From positions 3,410,001 to 3,474,000 of the forward strand of contig CAWAIS010000001.1 in NCBI GenBank assembly GCA_963782255.1: a DNA stretch of 64,000 nucleotides. Reading direction: 5' to 3'. The DNA is from Roseiarcus sp963782255 (GTDB taxonomy: Bacteria; Pseudomonadota; Alphaproteobacteria; Rhizobiales; Beijerinckiaceae). Shown here in pieces: positions 8,712 through 17,749 of the stretch. The translations under genes were made by a program, and so were the position numbers. Below the pieces are notes generated by a model. That model had not been told where the DNA came from. It was given only the letters and a program-made list of their open reading frames with translations, and made no database searches. Numbering within the stretch: position 1 is the stretch's first letter; each line of letters begins with the position of its first letter.

Positions 8712-10346
8712 TTAGTGGCCAATCTCGTGAAACAAATGCATGCTGTCTTGGGGAGCCAGTTGTCGCAGGACCGCATCAAGCGCAACTCGATAACTGTTGT
8801 ATCGATCAAGACCAAGGAGATTAATAAGTTCATTTTCGTACCTATGGACATTGGTTGCAATAGCAGAATTTTCTTCATCTTGACTAGTTCGCCCGGTGAC
8901 GTAGTCACGATACACACCGCGCTGTAGCTCAGAGAGAGATAATTGTAAGTGCGTTACTCTTTGAGCAAGCAAAATATCACCTAAAATATTTTCGTTGATA
9001 TTGAGGAACCCGTTCTCGTTTGCAGATGCCTGAAGCTCGGCGAGGCTGATATGTGTCTCTGACAGCATACCCTTCAATTGGATATGCCTCAAACCAATAT
9101 TTCGGTGAAATGCATAGGCTACCCAAACTTCAGCGTGACTGTTCTGATCAACCGTTTTAATCGAAATCGTTGGGTAATAACGGTCCGGATCCTCTATTGT
9201 TAGCTCTTGTCTGTAGTTATTTACTCTAGCATATATTCGCACTCCATGCTCTGGCCATTCCAAATAGGCTAACCCAATGTGTTCTAAAGGACCAATCGCG
9301 GCTAAGAACAGCATCTTATTTTCGCGGTCAGATGGCAAAATTATGTGCTGTACCTCCGGAGAACCAGATGGGCCTTGGCCTAAATAGCAAATATCCCACA
9401 CCGGGAATTTAGGAGCCTCTCTCAAAGGAGCAAAGGTTTGCAATGCCTCAAGCCGATGCCGGAAAGTCGGATGCGTGGACTCCGCTTCAATCCGGGGGTG
9501 ACCACTCAGTTGTAGTGCTTTTTCTATGGCATCTTCCTCAACTACAAAAGCCATAAGGAGAGCTTTCAAGGGCTCCAAGCTGTAGCCGAGAGATCGCATT
9601 TGCTCGAATGCAAAATGATCCGCAGCAAACTCTCGATCACGACTCTGCTCGCGGGAGGCGGGCGGCGTACTCGTATGACCGAGCCAGTGGTGACCAAGCT
9701 CATGGAGCACTGTCCAGGCTACGCCCGTATCTTCAACATCACTAGCCAGTTCACGCCACCCTAGGGCGACCGCGGGTGACGAACTTACCGACTGAAGATT
9801 TATCGAGAACTCTGGCAGTGGAGCGCCGGCCCCCACGGCCTCCGCAACCTCGAAGGCGTATCTGAATGCAGCATCGTGCAGAACTGGGCGCGCTTGTTGT
9901 AACCCCGAGAGGAAAATACCTCCCCAATCTGCATGATGTTGAATGTGAAGCACGAGAGCAGCATCGATCTGAATGACAGGATGTCCTGCCCTCAAGCTGG
10001 CAGAAGCGTTCGGATTAGGATAAAATAGCTTTTTATTTAGGTTTATCACTACGCGATCCAGAAGCTCGGTCAGACGCGCGTCGTCCTTAGCTTCCTCATG
10101 TAAATCTGCGAGAACTTCCGTGAATCTCTTGGTTACTGCAGCACTCTCCTTCTCGTCAAGCACCAGCCCTTGCGGAAAGTACTCGGGACCTAATACAGCA
10201 GAGCCGCCGGAGCCTACAGACAATAAACTCAGAACGAGAAAGATGATCGCCACCACGACCCCCGTCGAAGGCAAAGAGTTTGTTTGGATACGCGGCGTCG
10301 GATCGGAAAGACCGGCTTGCCGACGTGTGCTGCTTGAGATCTGCAT
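8712..10346 (-). CDS. Membrane-anchored zinc metallopeptidase (HExxH, M48-like)
   Basis: This is a 544-residue protein with one N-terminal membrane segment (residues 29-46, VVVAIIFLVLSLLSVGS). The central part carries the zinc motif TVLHELGHHWLGH, followed about 20 residues later by REFAADHFAFEQM, the third-ligand pattern of M48/gluzincin-like peptidases. It is predicted to face the periplasm or to be anchored at the membrane. The C-terminal 200 residues are unrecognised. The protein ends in HLFHEIGH and stop, a second HExxH-shaped string at the very C terminus, only about 160 bp from the IS110 start. The gene may therefore have been clipped by that element. Codon and base use is visibly more AT-rich than in the core genes. 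Its start is 12 bp after the stop of the preceding exported-protein gene, so they form an operon. Confidence 0.7.
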   Translation of the reverse strand: MQISSSTRRQAGLSDPTPRIQTNSLPSTGVVVAIIFLVLSLLSVGSGGSAVLGPEYFPQGLVLDEKESAAVTKRFTEVLADLHEEAKDDARLTELLDRVVINLNKKLFYPNPNASASLRAGHPVIQIDAALVLHIQHHADWGGIFLSGLQQARPVLHDAAFRYAFEVAEAVGAGAPLPEFSINLQSVSSSPAVALGWRELASDVEDTGVAWTVLHELGHHWLGHTSTPPASREQSRDREFAADHFAFEQMRSLGYSLEPLKALLMAFVVEEDAIEKALQLSGHPRIEAESTHPTFRHRLEALQTFAPLREAPKFPVWDICYLGQGPSGSPEVQHIILPSDRENKMLFLAAIGPLEHIGLAYLEWPEHGVRIYARVNNYRQELTIEDPDRYYPTISIKTVDQNSHAEVWVAYAFHRNIGLRHIQLKGMLSETHISLAELQASANENGFLNINENILGDILLAQRVTHLQLSLSELQRGVYRDYVTGRTSQDEENSAIATNVHRYENELINLLGLDRYNSYRVALDAVLRQLAPQDSMHLFHEIGH

Positions 10347-10357
10347 GTTAACTATCG

Positions 10358-11320
10358 CTAATTCGCTGGAAATTTCAGCAACCGCATTAGATCTTCACGA
10401 TGCTCGGGGTCATTTCTATCGAATTCTTCAGACGTGGCCAAAGGAGGGGATTCGTAACTGAGGCTTGGATCTGGCAGCCTGATCACGAAGGCAGGTCCAA
10501 ACGCTACGGGAACGGGTCTATCTCCAGTGATGCTTATCGTAGAGGCTCCGCTGCTTGAGCCCCCGCCGCCGATTTTCGTGGAAGCTGTCAAACCAAATTT
10601 GTGTAATAAGTCGTCAAAGACACTGAGCTCTGCCTGAGCCGTTTTCTCATCCGAAAGAGAAATACGCAGAACTCTCTTTGCCTCATATAGCGTCCCTATT
10701 ACCAAGGATTGTGGAGGCACTACGACTGGAGCTCCCCCCGGCATTAATGACGCTTCTAACGCTGGCTTTATGGCCGCACATTCTGGCTCATCGGTCCGCA
10801 GTAGCGCCCGAAGCTGCAAAACTGACGCCGACGTTATCTCTACGTCAGCAAAGGATAATTCCCAGTTGTGTTCGCCAATGGCGCCGAGACTCACTTCTGC
10901 GACACTGGAAATCCCTAAGGCTGCACTCAGACCGCGTGCGCTGTGACCCGACACCGTGGGCAGCGCTCCTGGTGACCGCCGCACGTTCGCACTCAAGCCA
11001 GGAAAGCAGTCCTCCGCCCGGGCCACCAACAGCCACGAATCAGCGCGAAACAAATCTCCCACTTGTTGGCCATGCGGGACTATGATGGGCACCAATCCAT
11101 AGTCAGCCAAGAGAGCTCGTTGCTCTGCGAGAAATGGCACTAGGTGATCGATCGCGAGATTGTTCGACGGATCAGCTGTTTGATTAGACGATGGACCCGA
11201 CAATGCATTTGGAGAAAAAAAAAGAATCGAGCCTAGCACAATTCCTACGGCGAACCTTCTCAGGTTCTGCTTGTGCGAGTTGACTCGACACCCTAGCTGC
11301 ACCCACAAACCCACAAGCAT
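10358..11320 (-). CDS. Hypothetical exported protein, partner of the metallopeptidase
   Basis: This is a 320-residue protein with an N-terminal signal or anchor (LRRFAVGIVLGSILFFSPNA). No known domain is recognised. A Gly/Ser-rich linker (IGGGGSSSGAST) lies near residue 265, ahead of a C-terminal segment with Pro-rich turns. I use ATG 11320; a GTG immediately before it (11323) is possible. It is the first gene of the two-gene AT-richer operon with the metallopeptidase, so it may be a partner, inhibitor or substrate of that protease. No functional claim can be made from sequence alone. Confidence 0.6.
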   Translation of the reverse strand: MLVGLWVQLGCRVNSHKQNLRRFAVGIVLGSILFFSPNALSGPSSNQTADPSNNLAIDHLVPFLAEQRALLADYGLVPIIVPHGQQVGDLFRADSWLLVARAEDCFPGLSANVRRSPGALPTVSGHSARGLSAALGISSVAEVSLGAIGEHNWELSFADVEITSASVLQLRALLRTDEPECAAIKPALEASLMPGGAPVVVPPQSLVIGTLYEAKRVLRISLSDEKTAQAELSVFDDLLHKFGLTASTKIGGGGSSSGASTISITGDRPVPVAFGPAFVIRLPDPSLSYESPPLATSEEFDRNDPEHREDLMRLLKFPAN

Positions 11321-11774
11321 CACCGGCCAACTATGTCTGCCAAACTAAGTAATTATGACTCAAATTCGGTTATGTAAAATTGATCTGCATCAATTCTTCA
11401 ACTTTACGCCGGTTTGGTGGCGCTTCCTGGGGCTGATCGGGAAAGAAAGCAACGGGTCGGTTTGACCCGTTCGCCGCGCCGTTGATGAATGCCCCTCTTT
11501 GCGCATTGCGGCTGTCCCCGCCGGGCGTCGATTTGACTCGTCCGCCGGGTCGTCGCGGACATTGTTATCCCACGACGTTCATCTTCATATTATCCATGAT
11601 GTTACTGCATTAATGTGGTCAGAACAGTGCTCAAAATCCCCATTCCCTATACCCCGACAAGAACAAAAAAAGAACTTGCGCGTGAGAACAAACCGTGCAC
11701 ATATTGCCGGGCAACGGGGCGCGTAAAGCTGTTGTTGCGGATCGGACCCCGCCCGTGAGACAAGGATGACAACG
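11321..11774. other. Intergenic region upstream of recA
   Basis: This region holds the divergent promoters of the exported-protein gene and recA. A perfect hairpin lies at 11451-11471 (AACGGGTC, 5-base loop, GACCCGTT), followed by a degraded second copy of the motif near 11530-11552. The recA SOS box is at 11661-11675. No further gene is supported. Confidence 0.6.
11661..11675 (+). promoter_or_regulatory. LexA (SOS) box of recA, alphaproteobacterial direct-repeat type
   Basis: GAAC at 11661 and GAAC at 11672 are separated by exactly seven A residues. This is the reverse complement of GTTC-N7-GTTC, the LexA operator of alphaproteobacteria. A third GAAC follows at 11686. The site lies 100 bp upstream of the recA start, as expected for SOS control. 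Confidence 0.8.
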
Positions 11775-12854
11775 ATGACACAACCAGTTCTTCGCGTGGT
11801 GGAAGGGACTAGTGTGGACAAGACCAAGGCGCTCGACGCCGCTCTGTCTCAGATTGAACGCGCCTTCGGCAAAGGCTCGATCATGCGGCTTGGCAAGAAC
11901 CAGCCGGCGGCCGAGATCGAGACGGTGTCGACCGGATCCCTGGGGCTCGACATCGCGCTCGGCGTCGGCGGTCTGCCGCGCGGACGCGTCGTCGAGATTT
12001 ATGGCCCGGAATCCTCAGGTAAGACTACGCTGACCCTGCATGTGATCGCGGAGGCGCAAAAGCGCGGCGGCGTCTGCGCCTTCGTCGACGCCGAACACGC
12101 GCTCGATCCGGTTTATGCGCGCAAGCTTGGCGTCAACCTCAACGACCTCCTGATCTCCCAGCCCGACACCGGGGAGCAGGCGCTCGAAATCACCGACACG
12201 CTCGTGCGCTCAGGCGCGATCGACGTCCTGGTCATCGATTCCGTTGCGGCGTTGACGCCGCGGGCCGAAATCGAGGGCGAGATGGGCGACTCCCAGCCGG
12301 GTCTGCAGGCGCGGCTGATGAGCCAGGCCCTGCGCAAGCTCACCTCCTCGATCTCGCGCTCGAATACGATGGTGATCTTCATCAACCAGATTCGCATGAA
12401 GATCGGCGTCATGTACGGCTCGCCCGAGACGACGACAGGCGGCAATGCGCTGAAGTTCTACGCCTCCGTGCGCCTCGATATCCGGCGCATCGGCGCAATC
12501 AAGGATCGCGACCAGGTCGTCGGCAACCAGACCCGCGTCAAGGTCGTCAAGAACAAGGTCGCCCCGCCGTTCAAGCAGGTCGAGTTCGACATCATGTACG
12601 GCGAGGGCGTCTCGAAGGCCGGCGAACTCGTCGACCTCGGCGTCAAGGCCGGCGTCGTGGAGAAGTCGGGCGCGTGGTTCTCCTTTGACAGCGTTCGGCT
12701 CGGCCAGGGCCGCGAGAACGCCAAGGCGTATCTGAAGACCAATCCGGAAATGGCGGACAGAATCGAGCGCGCCATCCGCGAGAACGCCGGCCTCATCGCC
12801 GAGCGCATTCTCGAAAACGCGGGTCCGTCGGACGAGACCGACGCCGAAGGCTGA
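11775..12854 (+). CDS. recA: Recombinase RecA
   Basis: RecA is the strand-exchange ATPase of homologous recombination and the co-protease that triggers LexA cleavage. The 359-residue protein is normal in length. It starts with the usual alphaproteobacterial leader (VDKTKALDAALSQIERAFG) and contains Walker A GPESSGKTT, the VFVDAEHALD-type segment, Walker B VLVIDSVAALTP, and the L2 region NQIRMKIGVMYGSPETTTGG. I choose ATG 11775 because AAGGA lies seven bases upstream; an in-frame ATG at 11766 has no room for a ribosome binding site. A direct-repeat LexA box lies upstream and a strong terminator downstream, so the gene is monocistronic and SOS-regulated. Confidence 0.97.
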   Translation: MTQPVLRVVEGTSVDKTKALDAALSQIERAFGKGSIMRLGKNQPAAEIETVSTGSLGLDIALGVGGLPRGRVVEIYGPESSGKTTLTLHVIAEAQKRGGVCAFVDAEHALDPVYARKLGVNLNDLLISQPDTGEQALEITDTLVRSGAIDVLVIDSVAALTPRAEIEGEMGDSQPGLQARLMSQALRKLTSSISRSNTMVIFINQIRMKIGVMYGSPETTTGGNALKFYASVRLDIRRIGAIKDRDQVVGNQTRVKVVKNKVAPPFKQVEFDIMYGEGVSKAGELVDLGVKAGVVEKSGAWFSFDSVRLGQGRENAKAYLKTNPEMADRIERAIRENAGLIAERILENAGPSDETDAEG

Positions 12855-12938
12855 CCCTCCTTCGGGCGAAGCCCTCGCGTCCCAGCCTCCCAAAGGGGCC
12901 CGCCCATCCGCCAGGGAGCTTGCCGATCGCGCGTCATG

Positions 12939-12988
12939 GGCGCGCGAGGGCGGCTGTGAGCATCCGCCGCCCTCGCGCGCCGTTTTTT
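12939..12988 (+). terminator. Rho-independent terminator of recA
   Basis: A perfect 15-bp stem (12939-12953 with 12967-12981; GGCGCGCGAGGGCGG and its complement) encloses a 13-base loop and is followed by TTTTTT at 12983-12988. Confidence 0.9.
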
Positions 12989-13047
12989 GAATTCACGCAA
13001 GTATCTTTGAATTCACCCAAAGCATCCTTGAATTTAGCCAAGCATCC
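12987..13047 (+). repeat. Three tandem ~20-bp repeats after the recA terminator
   Basis: TTGAATTCACGCAAGTATCT (12987-13006) is followed head to tail by TTGAATTCACCCAAAGCATCC-like and TTGAATTTAGCCAAGCATCC-like copies, ending at 13047. The rest of the 12989-13367 gap before alaS shows no gene. Confidence 0.7.
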
Positions 13048-13367
13048 TTGCGACCGACAGTTGCCCGCCGACAAGCCGTGAGGACGGGCTCTGGCGTCTC
13101 CTGCAAGAGAATCGGTCGCATAGCGAAACGGGATTTAACTCGCCGAAGCGGCCCTTATATCCTGATCCTTCCGTCCCGCGCTGATGGCTCTCGGTCATTT
13201 TCGCAGCGACTGCGGGCGTCAGCCTCAACGCAACTTTTTCCTCGCGCGCAAGTTGGCCGGAGGCGGGCGCGAAGACCGCACGCTTTTCAAGCGACGCGGT
13301 TGGCGCTTTCCGCGGCCTTGCTCTAGAAAGCGCGCGTGGGAAAATCGCGGCCCGAGGCAATGTGTTC

Positions 13368-16127
13368 ATGAGCGGCGTCAACGAGATTCGGTCGAACTTC
13401 CTGCGGTTCTTCGCCAGGAACGGGCATGAGGTCGTCCCGTCGAGTTCGCTCGTGCCGCGCAACGATCCGACGCTCATGTTCACCAACGCCGGAATGGTGC
13501 AGTTCAAGAACGTGTTCACCGGGGTCGAGAAGCGCCCGTACGTTCGCGCCGCCACCGCGCAGAAGTGCGTGCGGGCGGGCGGCAAGCACAACGATCTCGA
13601 CAATGTCGGCTATACCGCCCGTCACCACACGTTCTTCGAAATGCTCGGCAACTTCTCTTTCGGCGACTATTTCAAGGACCGCGCGATCGAATTCGCCTGG
13701 GGATTGCTGACGCGCGAGTTCGGACTGCCCGCGAGCCGCCTCACCGTCACCGTCTACTACAACGACGACGACGCCTTCAATTTGTGGAAGAAAATCTCCG
13801 GCTTGCCCGACGAGCGCATCATCCGCATCGCCACAAGCGACAATTTCTGGGCGATGGGCGACACCGGCCCGTGCGGTCCGTGCTCGGAAATCTTCTACGA
13901 TCATGGCGATCACATCCCGGGCGGCCCCCCCGGCTCGCCCGACGCCGACGGCGACCGCTTCATCGAGATCTGGAATCTCGTCTTCATGCAATTCGAGACC
14001 TTGCCGGGCGGCGAGCGGATCAATCTGCCGCGCCCGTCGATCGATACGGGCATGGGCCTCGAGCGCATCGCCGCCGTTCTCCAGGGCGTGCATGACAATT
14101 ACGACATCGATCTCTTCCGCGCGCTCATCCGGGCGAGCGCCGACATGACCGCCGTCGATCCGGACGGCCCGCAGCGCGCCTCGCATCGCGTCATCGCCGA
14201 CCATCTGCGCGCCTCGGCCTTCCTCGTCGCCGACGGCGTCCTGCCCTCGAACGAGGGCCGCGGCTATGTGCTTCGCCGCATCATGCGGCGCGCGATGCGC
14301 CACGCGCAGATTCTCGGAGCGCGCGATCCGCTGATGTGGCGCCTTGTAACCGTGCTCGTCCGCGAGATGGGCCAGGCGTATCCGGAGCTCGTGCGCGCCG
14401 AGGCGCTCATCTCCGAGACCCTCAAACTGGAGGAGGCGCGCTTTCGGACGACGCTGGCGCGCGGCCTCGCCATTCTCGAGGACGAGACGCGGACGCTTGG
14501 CACCGGCGGCGTCCTCTCCGGCGAGACCGCCTTCAAGCTCTATGACACCTACGGCTTTCCGCTCGATCTGACCCAAGACGCCCTGCGCGCGCGCGGACTT
14601 TCGGTCGACGTCGCGGGTTTCAACGCCGCGATGGAGCGCCAGCGCGCCGAAGCGCGCCGCGCTTGGGCGGGTTCGGGCGAGGCGGCCACCGAGACGGTCT
14701 GGTACGCCTTGCGCGAGCGGGTGGGCGCAACAGACTTTCTCGGCTACGAAACGGAGACTGCGGAAGGCGTGGTGCGCGCGATCGTCAAGGACGGCGCGGA
14801 AGGCGACATTCTCGAGGCCGGGGAGAAGGGCTCGCTCATTCTCAATCAGACGCCGTTCTACGGCGAGGCCGGCGGCCAGGTCGGCGACGTCGGCGAAATC
14901 TCCGCCGCCGGTTTCCAGGCCGCCGTCACCGACACGCGAAAGAAACTCGGCGACCTCGTCGTGCACGACGTATCGATCATCGAGGGGACGGCGCGCGTCG
15001 GCATGGCGGTCGAGCTTGCGGTCGATCACGCCGCCCGCTCGGCGACGCGCGCGAACCATTCCGCAACCCACATCCTGCACGAGGCCTTGCGCCTCGTGCT
15101 CGGCGATCACGTGGCGCAGAAGGGCTCGCTGGTCTCGCCCGACCGGCTGCGTTTCGATTTCGCCCATCCAAAGCCAGTCACTCCCGAGGAGCTTTCCGCA
15201 GTCGAAGACATCGCCAACAGGGTCGTGCTCGAGAACGCCGAGGTCACGACCCGGCTCATGAGCCTCGACGACGCTCGCAACGTCGGCGCGCGCGCCCTGT
15301 TCGGCGAAAAATACGGCGACGAGGTCCGCGTCGTCAGCATGGGGGTGATCGAGGACGACGCCACCCACGAGCGCGCCTATTCGACCGAGCTCTGCGGCGG
15401 CACCCATGTCAGCCGCACCGGCGACATCGGTCTCATCTCGATCGTCGGCGAAAGCGCGGTCGCCGCCGGCGTCCGGCGGATCGAGGCCAAGACCCGCGAC
15501 GAGGCGCGCCATCGTCTGACCGCCGATTCGAAGGCCTACGCCCAACTCACCGCCCTCCTGCGCTCTCCGCCAGAGGAAGCCCCCGACCGCCTCGAGGCGC
15601 TGATCGACGACAAGCGCAAGCTCGAGCGCGAACTCGCCGAGGCGAGGCGCAGGCTGGCGTTAGCGGGCGAGAGTGGCACAACGGTCGCAACGCCCCCCTG
15701 GCGCAATGACATCCCCCCTGAGCCAGTGTGGCAGGGAAGACCTGGTTCTGTGCCCTCGGCAATAGCGCAAACCGGGGGCGAACCAAGCGTAGCCGGAATC
15801 CCGGTAAAGTTTTTGACTGTTCAAGGCCTCGATGCAAAGGATCTGAAACCTTTGGCTGACGAGGCGAAGACAAGACTAACCTCCGGCGTTGTGGCGATTG
15901 CAAACTCAAGCCCTGACGGCAAAGCCAGCTTGGTCGTCTCGGTCACTCCGGATTTCGTTAGCCGAATTAGCGCCATTGATCTCGTTCGGGCGGGTGCAGA
16001 GGCGCTCGGCGGTAAAGGAGGGGGCGGAAGACCTGATATGGCACAAGCCGGAGGACCCGACGGGTCAAAGCTAGAGGAGTCGCTCAAGGCGGTTCGTGCA
16101 AAGCTGGCCGAACTCGCGAAGCACTGA
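13368..16127 (+). CDS. alaS: Alanyl-tRNA synthetase
   Basis: This enzyme charges tRNA-Ala with alanine and edits mischarged Ser/Gly. The protein of about 919 residues has the class II catalytic domain (FTNAGMVQFKNVF, the motif 2 region, FEMLGNFSFGDYF and GMGLERIA), the editing-domain metal motif HSATHILHEALR with the later CGGTHVSRTGDIG, and a C-terminal C-Ala domain ending GGGGRPDMAQAGG. ATG 13368 gives the usual MSGVNEIRS start; an in-frame GTG at 13362 is the alternative. After codon ~765 (base ~15660) the sequence includes a Pro/Gly-rich stretch (PPWRNDIPPEPVWQGRPGS) not expected in AlaS, and the base composition becomes less GC-rich up to the stop. The 3' end may be a recombined patch. 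The enzyme should still be functional. Confidence 0.96.
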   Translation: MSGVNEIRSNFLRFFARNGHEVVPSSSLVPRNDPTLMFTNAGMVQFKNVFTGVEKRPYVRAATAQKCVRAGGKHNDLDNVGYTARHHTFFEMLGNFSFGDYFKDRAIEFAWGLLTREFGLPASRLTVTVYYNDDDAFNLWKKISGLPDERIIRIATSDNFWAMGDTGPCGPCSEIFYDHGDHIPGGPPGSPDADGDRFIEIWNLVFMQFETLPGGERINLPRPSIDTGMGLERIAAVLQGVHDNYDIDLFRALIRASADMTAVDPDGPQRASHRVIADHLRASAFLVADGVLPSNEGRGYVLRRIMRRAMRHAQILGARDPLMWRLVTVLVREMGQAYPELVRAEALISETLKLEEARFRTTLARGLAILEDETRTLGTGGVLSGETAFKLYDTYGFPLDLTQDALRARGLSVDVAGFNAAMERQRAEARRAWAGSGEAATETVWYALRERVGATDFLGYETETAEGVVRAIVKDGAEGDILEAGEKGSLILNQTPFYGEAGGQVGDVGEISAAGFQAAVTDTRKKLGDLVVHDVSIIEGTARVGMAVELAVDHAARSATRANHSATHILHEALRLVLGDHVAQKGSLVSPDRLRFDFAHPKPVTPEELSAVEDIANRVVLENAEVTTRLMSLDDARNVGARALFGEKYGDEVRVVSMGVIEDDATHERAYSTELCGGTHVSRTGDIGLISIVGESAVAAGVRRIEAKTRDEARHRLTADSKAYAQLTALLRSPPEEAPDRLEALIDDKRKLERELAEARRRLALAGESGTTVATPPWRNDIPPEPVWQGRPGSVPSAIAQTGGEPSVAGIPVKFLTVQGLDAKDLKPLADEAKTRLTSGVVAIANSSPDGKASLVVSVTPDFVSRISAIDLVRAGAEALGGKGGGGRPDMAQAGGPDGSKLEESLKAVRAKLAELAKH

Positions 16128-16352
16128 CCCTTTCATGCAGAGAATAACTGGCCTCCGGAGGCACAAGTCTCGCCAAAGTATGAGACGCCACTGGCCCAAT
16201 GGACGTCCACAGGCGGGACCATGTTTTTACGACGCGTTCATGACGCTCGGCGCAGGCCATTGGATCAGCCTCGTGTGCGAGGAGCTGGCCTGAGGGAGCG
16301 CCCTCCGGCCGACGGCTAAGCTGCAGCGCGGCGAGCGGGGAGCCGGCCGGGA

Positions 16353-17567
16353 TCACGCCGCCATCGCCTTCTTGAGATTCTCGTCGACCTTGTCGAGGAA
16401 GGCCGAGGTCGAGAGCCACTTCTGCTCCGGCCCGATGAGGAGGGCCAGGTCCTTCGTCATGTACCCGGCCTCGACCGTCTCGACGCAGACCCTCTCGAGC
16501 GTCCCGGCAAATTTCGCGAGCTTTTCGTTGCCGTCGAGCTTGGCGCGATGGGAGAGGCCGCGCGTCCAGGCGAAGATCGAGGCGATCGAGTTGGTCGACG
16601 TCTCGCGGCCCTTCTGGTGCTCGCGATAGTGGCGCGTGACCGTGCCGTGCGCCGCCTCGGCCTCGACCGTCTGCCCGTCGGGCGTCATGAGCACGCTGGT
16701 CATCAGGCCGAGCGACCCATAGCCTTGCGCGACCGTGTCGGATTGCACGTCGCCGTCGTAGTTCTTGCACGCCCAAACGTAGCCGCCCGACCACTTGAGC
16801 GCCGAGGCGACCATGTCGTCGATCAGCCTGTGCTCGTAAGTGATGCCGAGGCTCGCGAACTTCGACTTGAATTCGGATTCGTAGACGTCCTGGAAGATGT
16901 CCTTGAACCGACCGTCATAAGCCTTGAGAATCGTGTTCTTGGTCGAGAGATAGACCGGGTACTTGCGCATGATGCCGTAGTTCAGCGAGGCGCGCGCGAA
17001 ATCACGGATCGAGTCGTCAAGATTGTACATCGCCATCGCAACGCCGGCGCCGGGGAACTTGAACACTTCCTTCTCGATCACCTGGCCGTCGTCGCCCTCG
17101 AACTTGATCGTGAGGCGCCCCTTCCCTGGGACCTTGAAGTCGGTCGCGCGATACTGGTCGCCATAGGCGTGACGGCCGACCACGATCGGCTGGGTCCAGC
17201 TCGGAACGAGACGCGGCACGTTCTTGCAGATGATCGGCTCGCGGAAAATGACGCCGCCAAGAATGTTGCGGATTGTGCCATTCGGGCTCTTCCACATCTC
17301 CTTGAGATGGAATTCCTTCACCCGCGCCTCGTCTGGCGTGATCGTGGCGCATTTGACGCCGACGCCGCTGGCCATGATCGCGTGGGCCGCGTCGACCGTC
17401 ACCTGATCGTTGGTCGCGTCGCGATGCTCGATCGACAGGTCGAAGTATTGCAGTTCGACGTCGAGATAGGGATGAATGAGCTTGTCGCGGATGAGCTGCC
17501 AGATGATGCGCGTCATCTCGTCGCCGTCGAGTTCGACAACCGGATTCTTGACCTTGATTTTGGACAT
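16353..17567 (-). CDS. icd: NADP-dependent isocitrate dehydrogenase (eukaryote-like subfamily)
   Basis: This TCA-cycle enzyme oxidises isocitrate to 2-oxoglutarate and CO2, making NADPH. The 404-residue protein has the subfamily pattern shared by alphaproteobacteria and eukaryotes: KNPVVELDGDEMTRIIW at the N terminus, the substrate-binding SPNGTIRNILGG, then YDGRFKDIFQDVY, CKNYDGDVQSD and EAAHGTVTRHYREHQKG. Length and motifs are normal. It stands alone on the minus strand, with no gene in the 225 bp separating it from alaS. Confidence 0.96.
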   Translation of the reverse strand: MSKIKVKNPVVELDGDEMTRIIWQLIRDKLIHPYLDVELQYFDLSIEHRDATNDQVTVDAAHAIMASGVGVKCATITPDEARVKEFHLKEMWKSPNGTIRNILGGVIFREPIICKNVPRLVPSWTQPIVVGRHAYGDQYRATDFKVPGKGRLTIKFEGDDGQVIEKEVFKFPGAGVAMAMYNLDDSIRDFARASLNYGIMRKYPVYLSTKNTILKAYDGRFKDIFQDVYESEFKSKFASLGITYEHRLIDDMVASALKWSGGYVWACKNYDGDVQSDTVAQGYGSLGLMTSVLMTPDGQTVEAEAAHGTVTRHYREHQKGRETSTNSIASIFAWTRGLSHRAKLDGNEKLAKFAGTLERVCVETVEAGYMTKDLALLIGPEQKWLSTSAFLDKVDENLKKAMAA

Positions 17568-17749
17568 CGCGGGGATTTTCCTTAATGGAACGAAAGGCGA
17601 GCGAACGACGCAGCGATCCTAATAGCACCGCGTTTTCAGCCCTCATAGTTCTGCTTTAGACGAGCGGCGGCGCGACCTCCATGCGGCTTGACGCGGCGGC
17701 CCCGGATCGGAAGTTTGCGAGCGATCCCAAGCAAGGACGAGGCGGCAAG

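Noticed and set aside
13323..15545. A 740-codon open frame on the minus strand opposite alaS
   Set aside because: It is the shadow of alaS in a high-GC region; its translation is Arg/Asp/Ala-rich without motifs.
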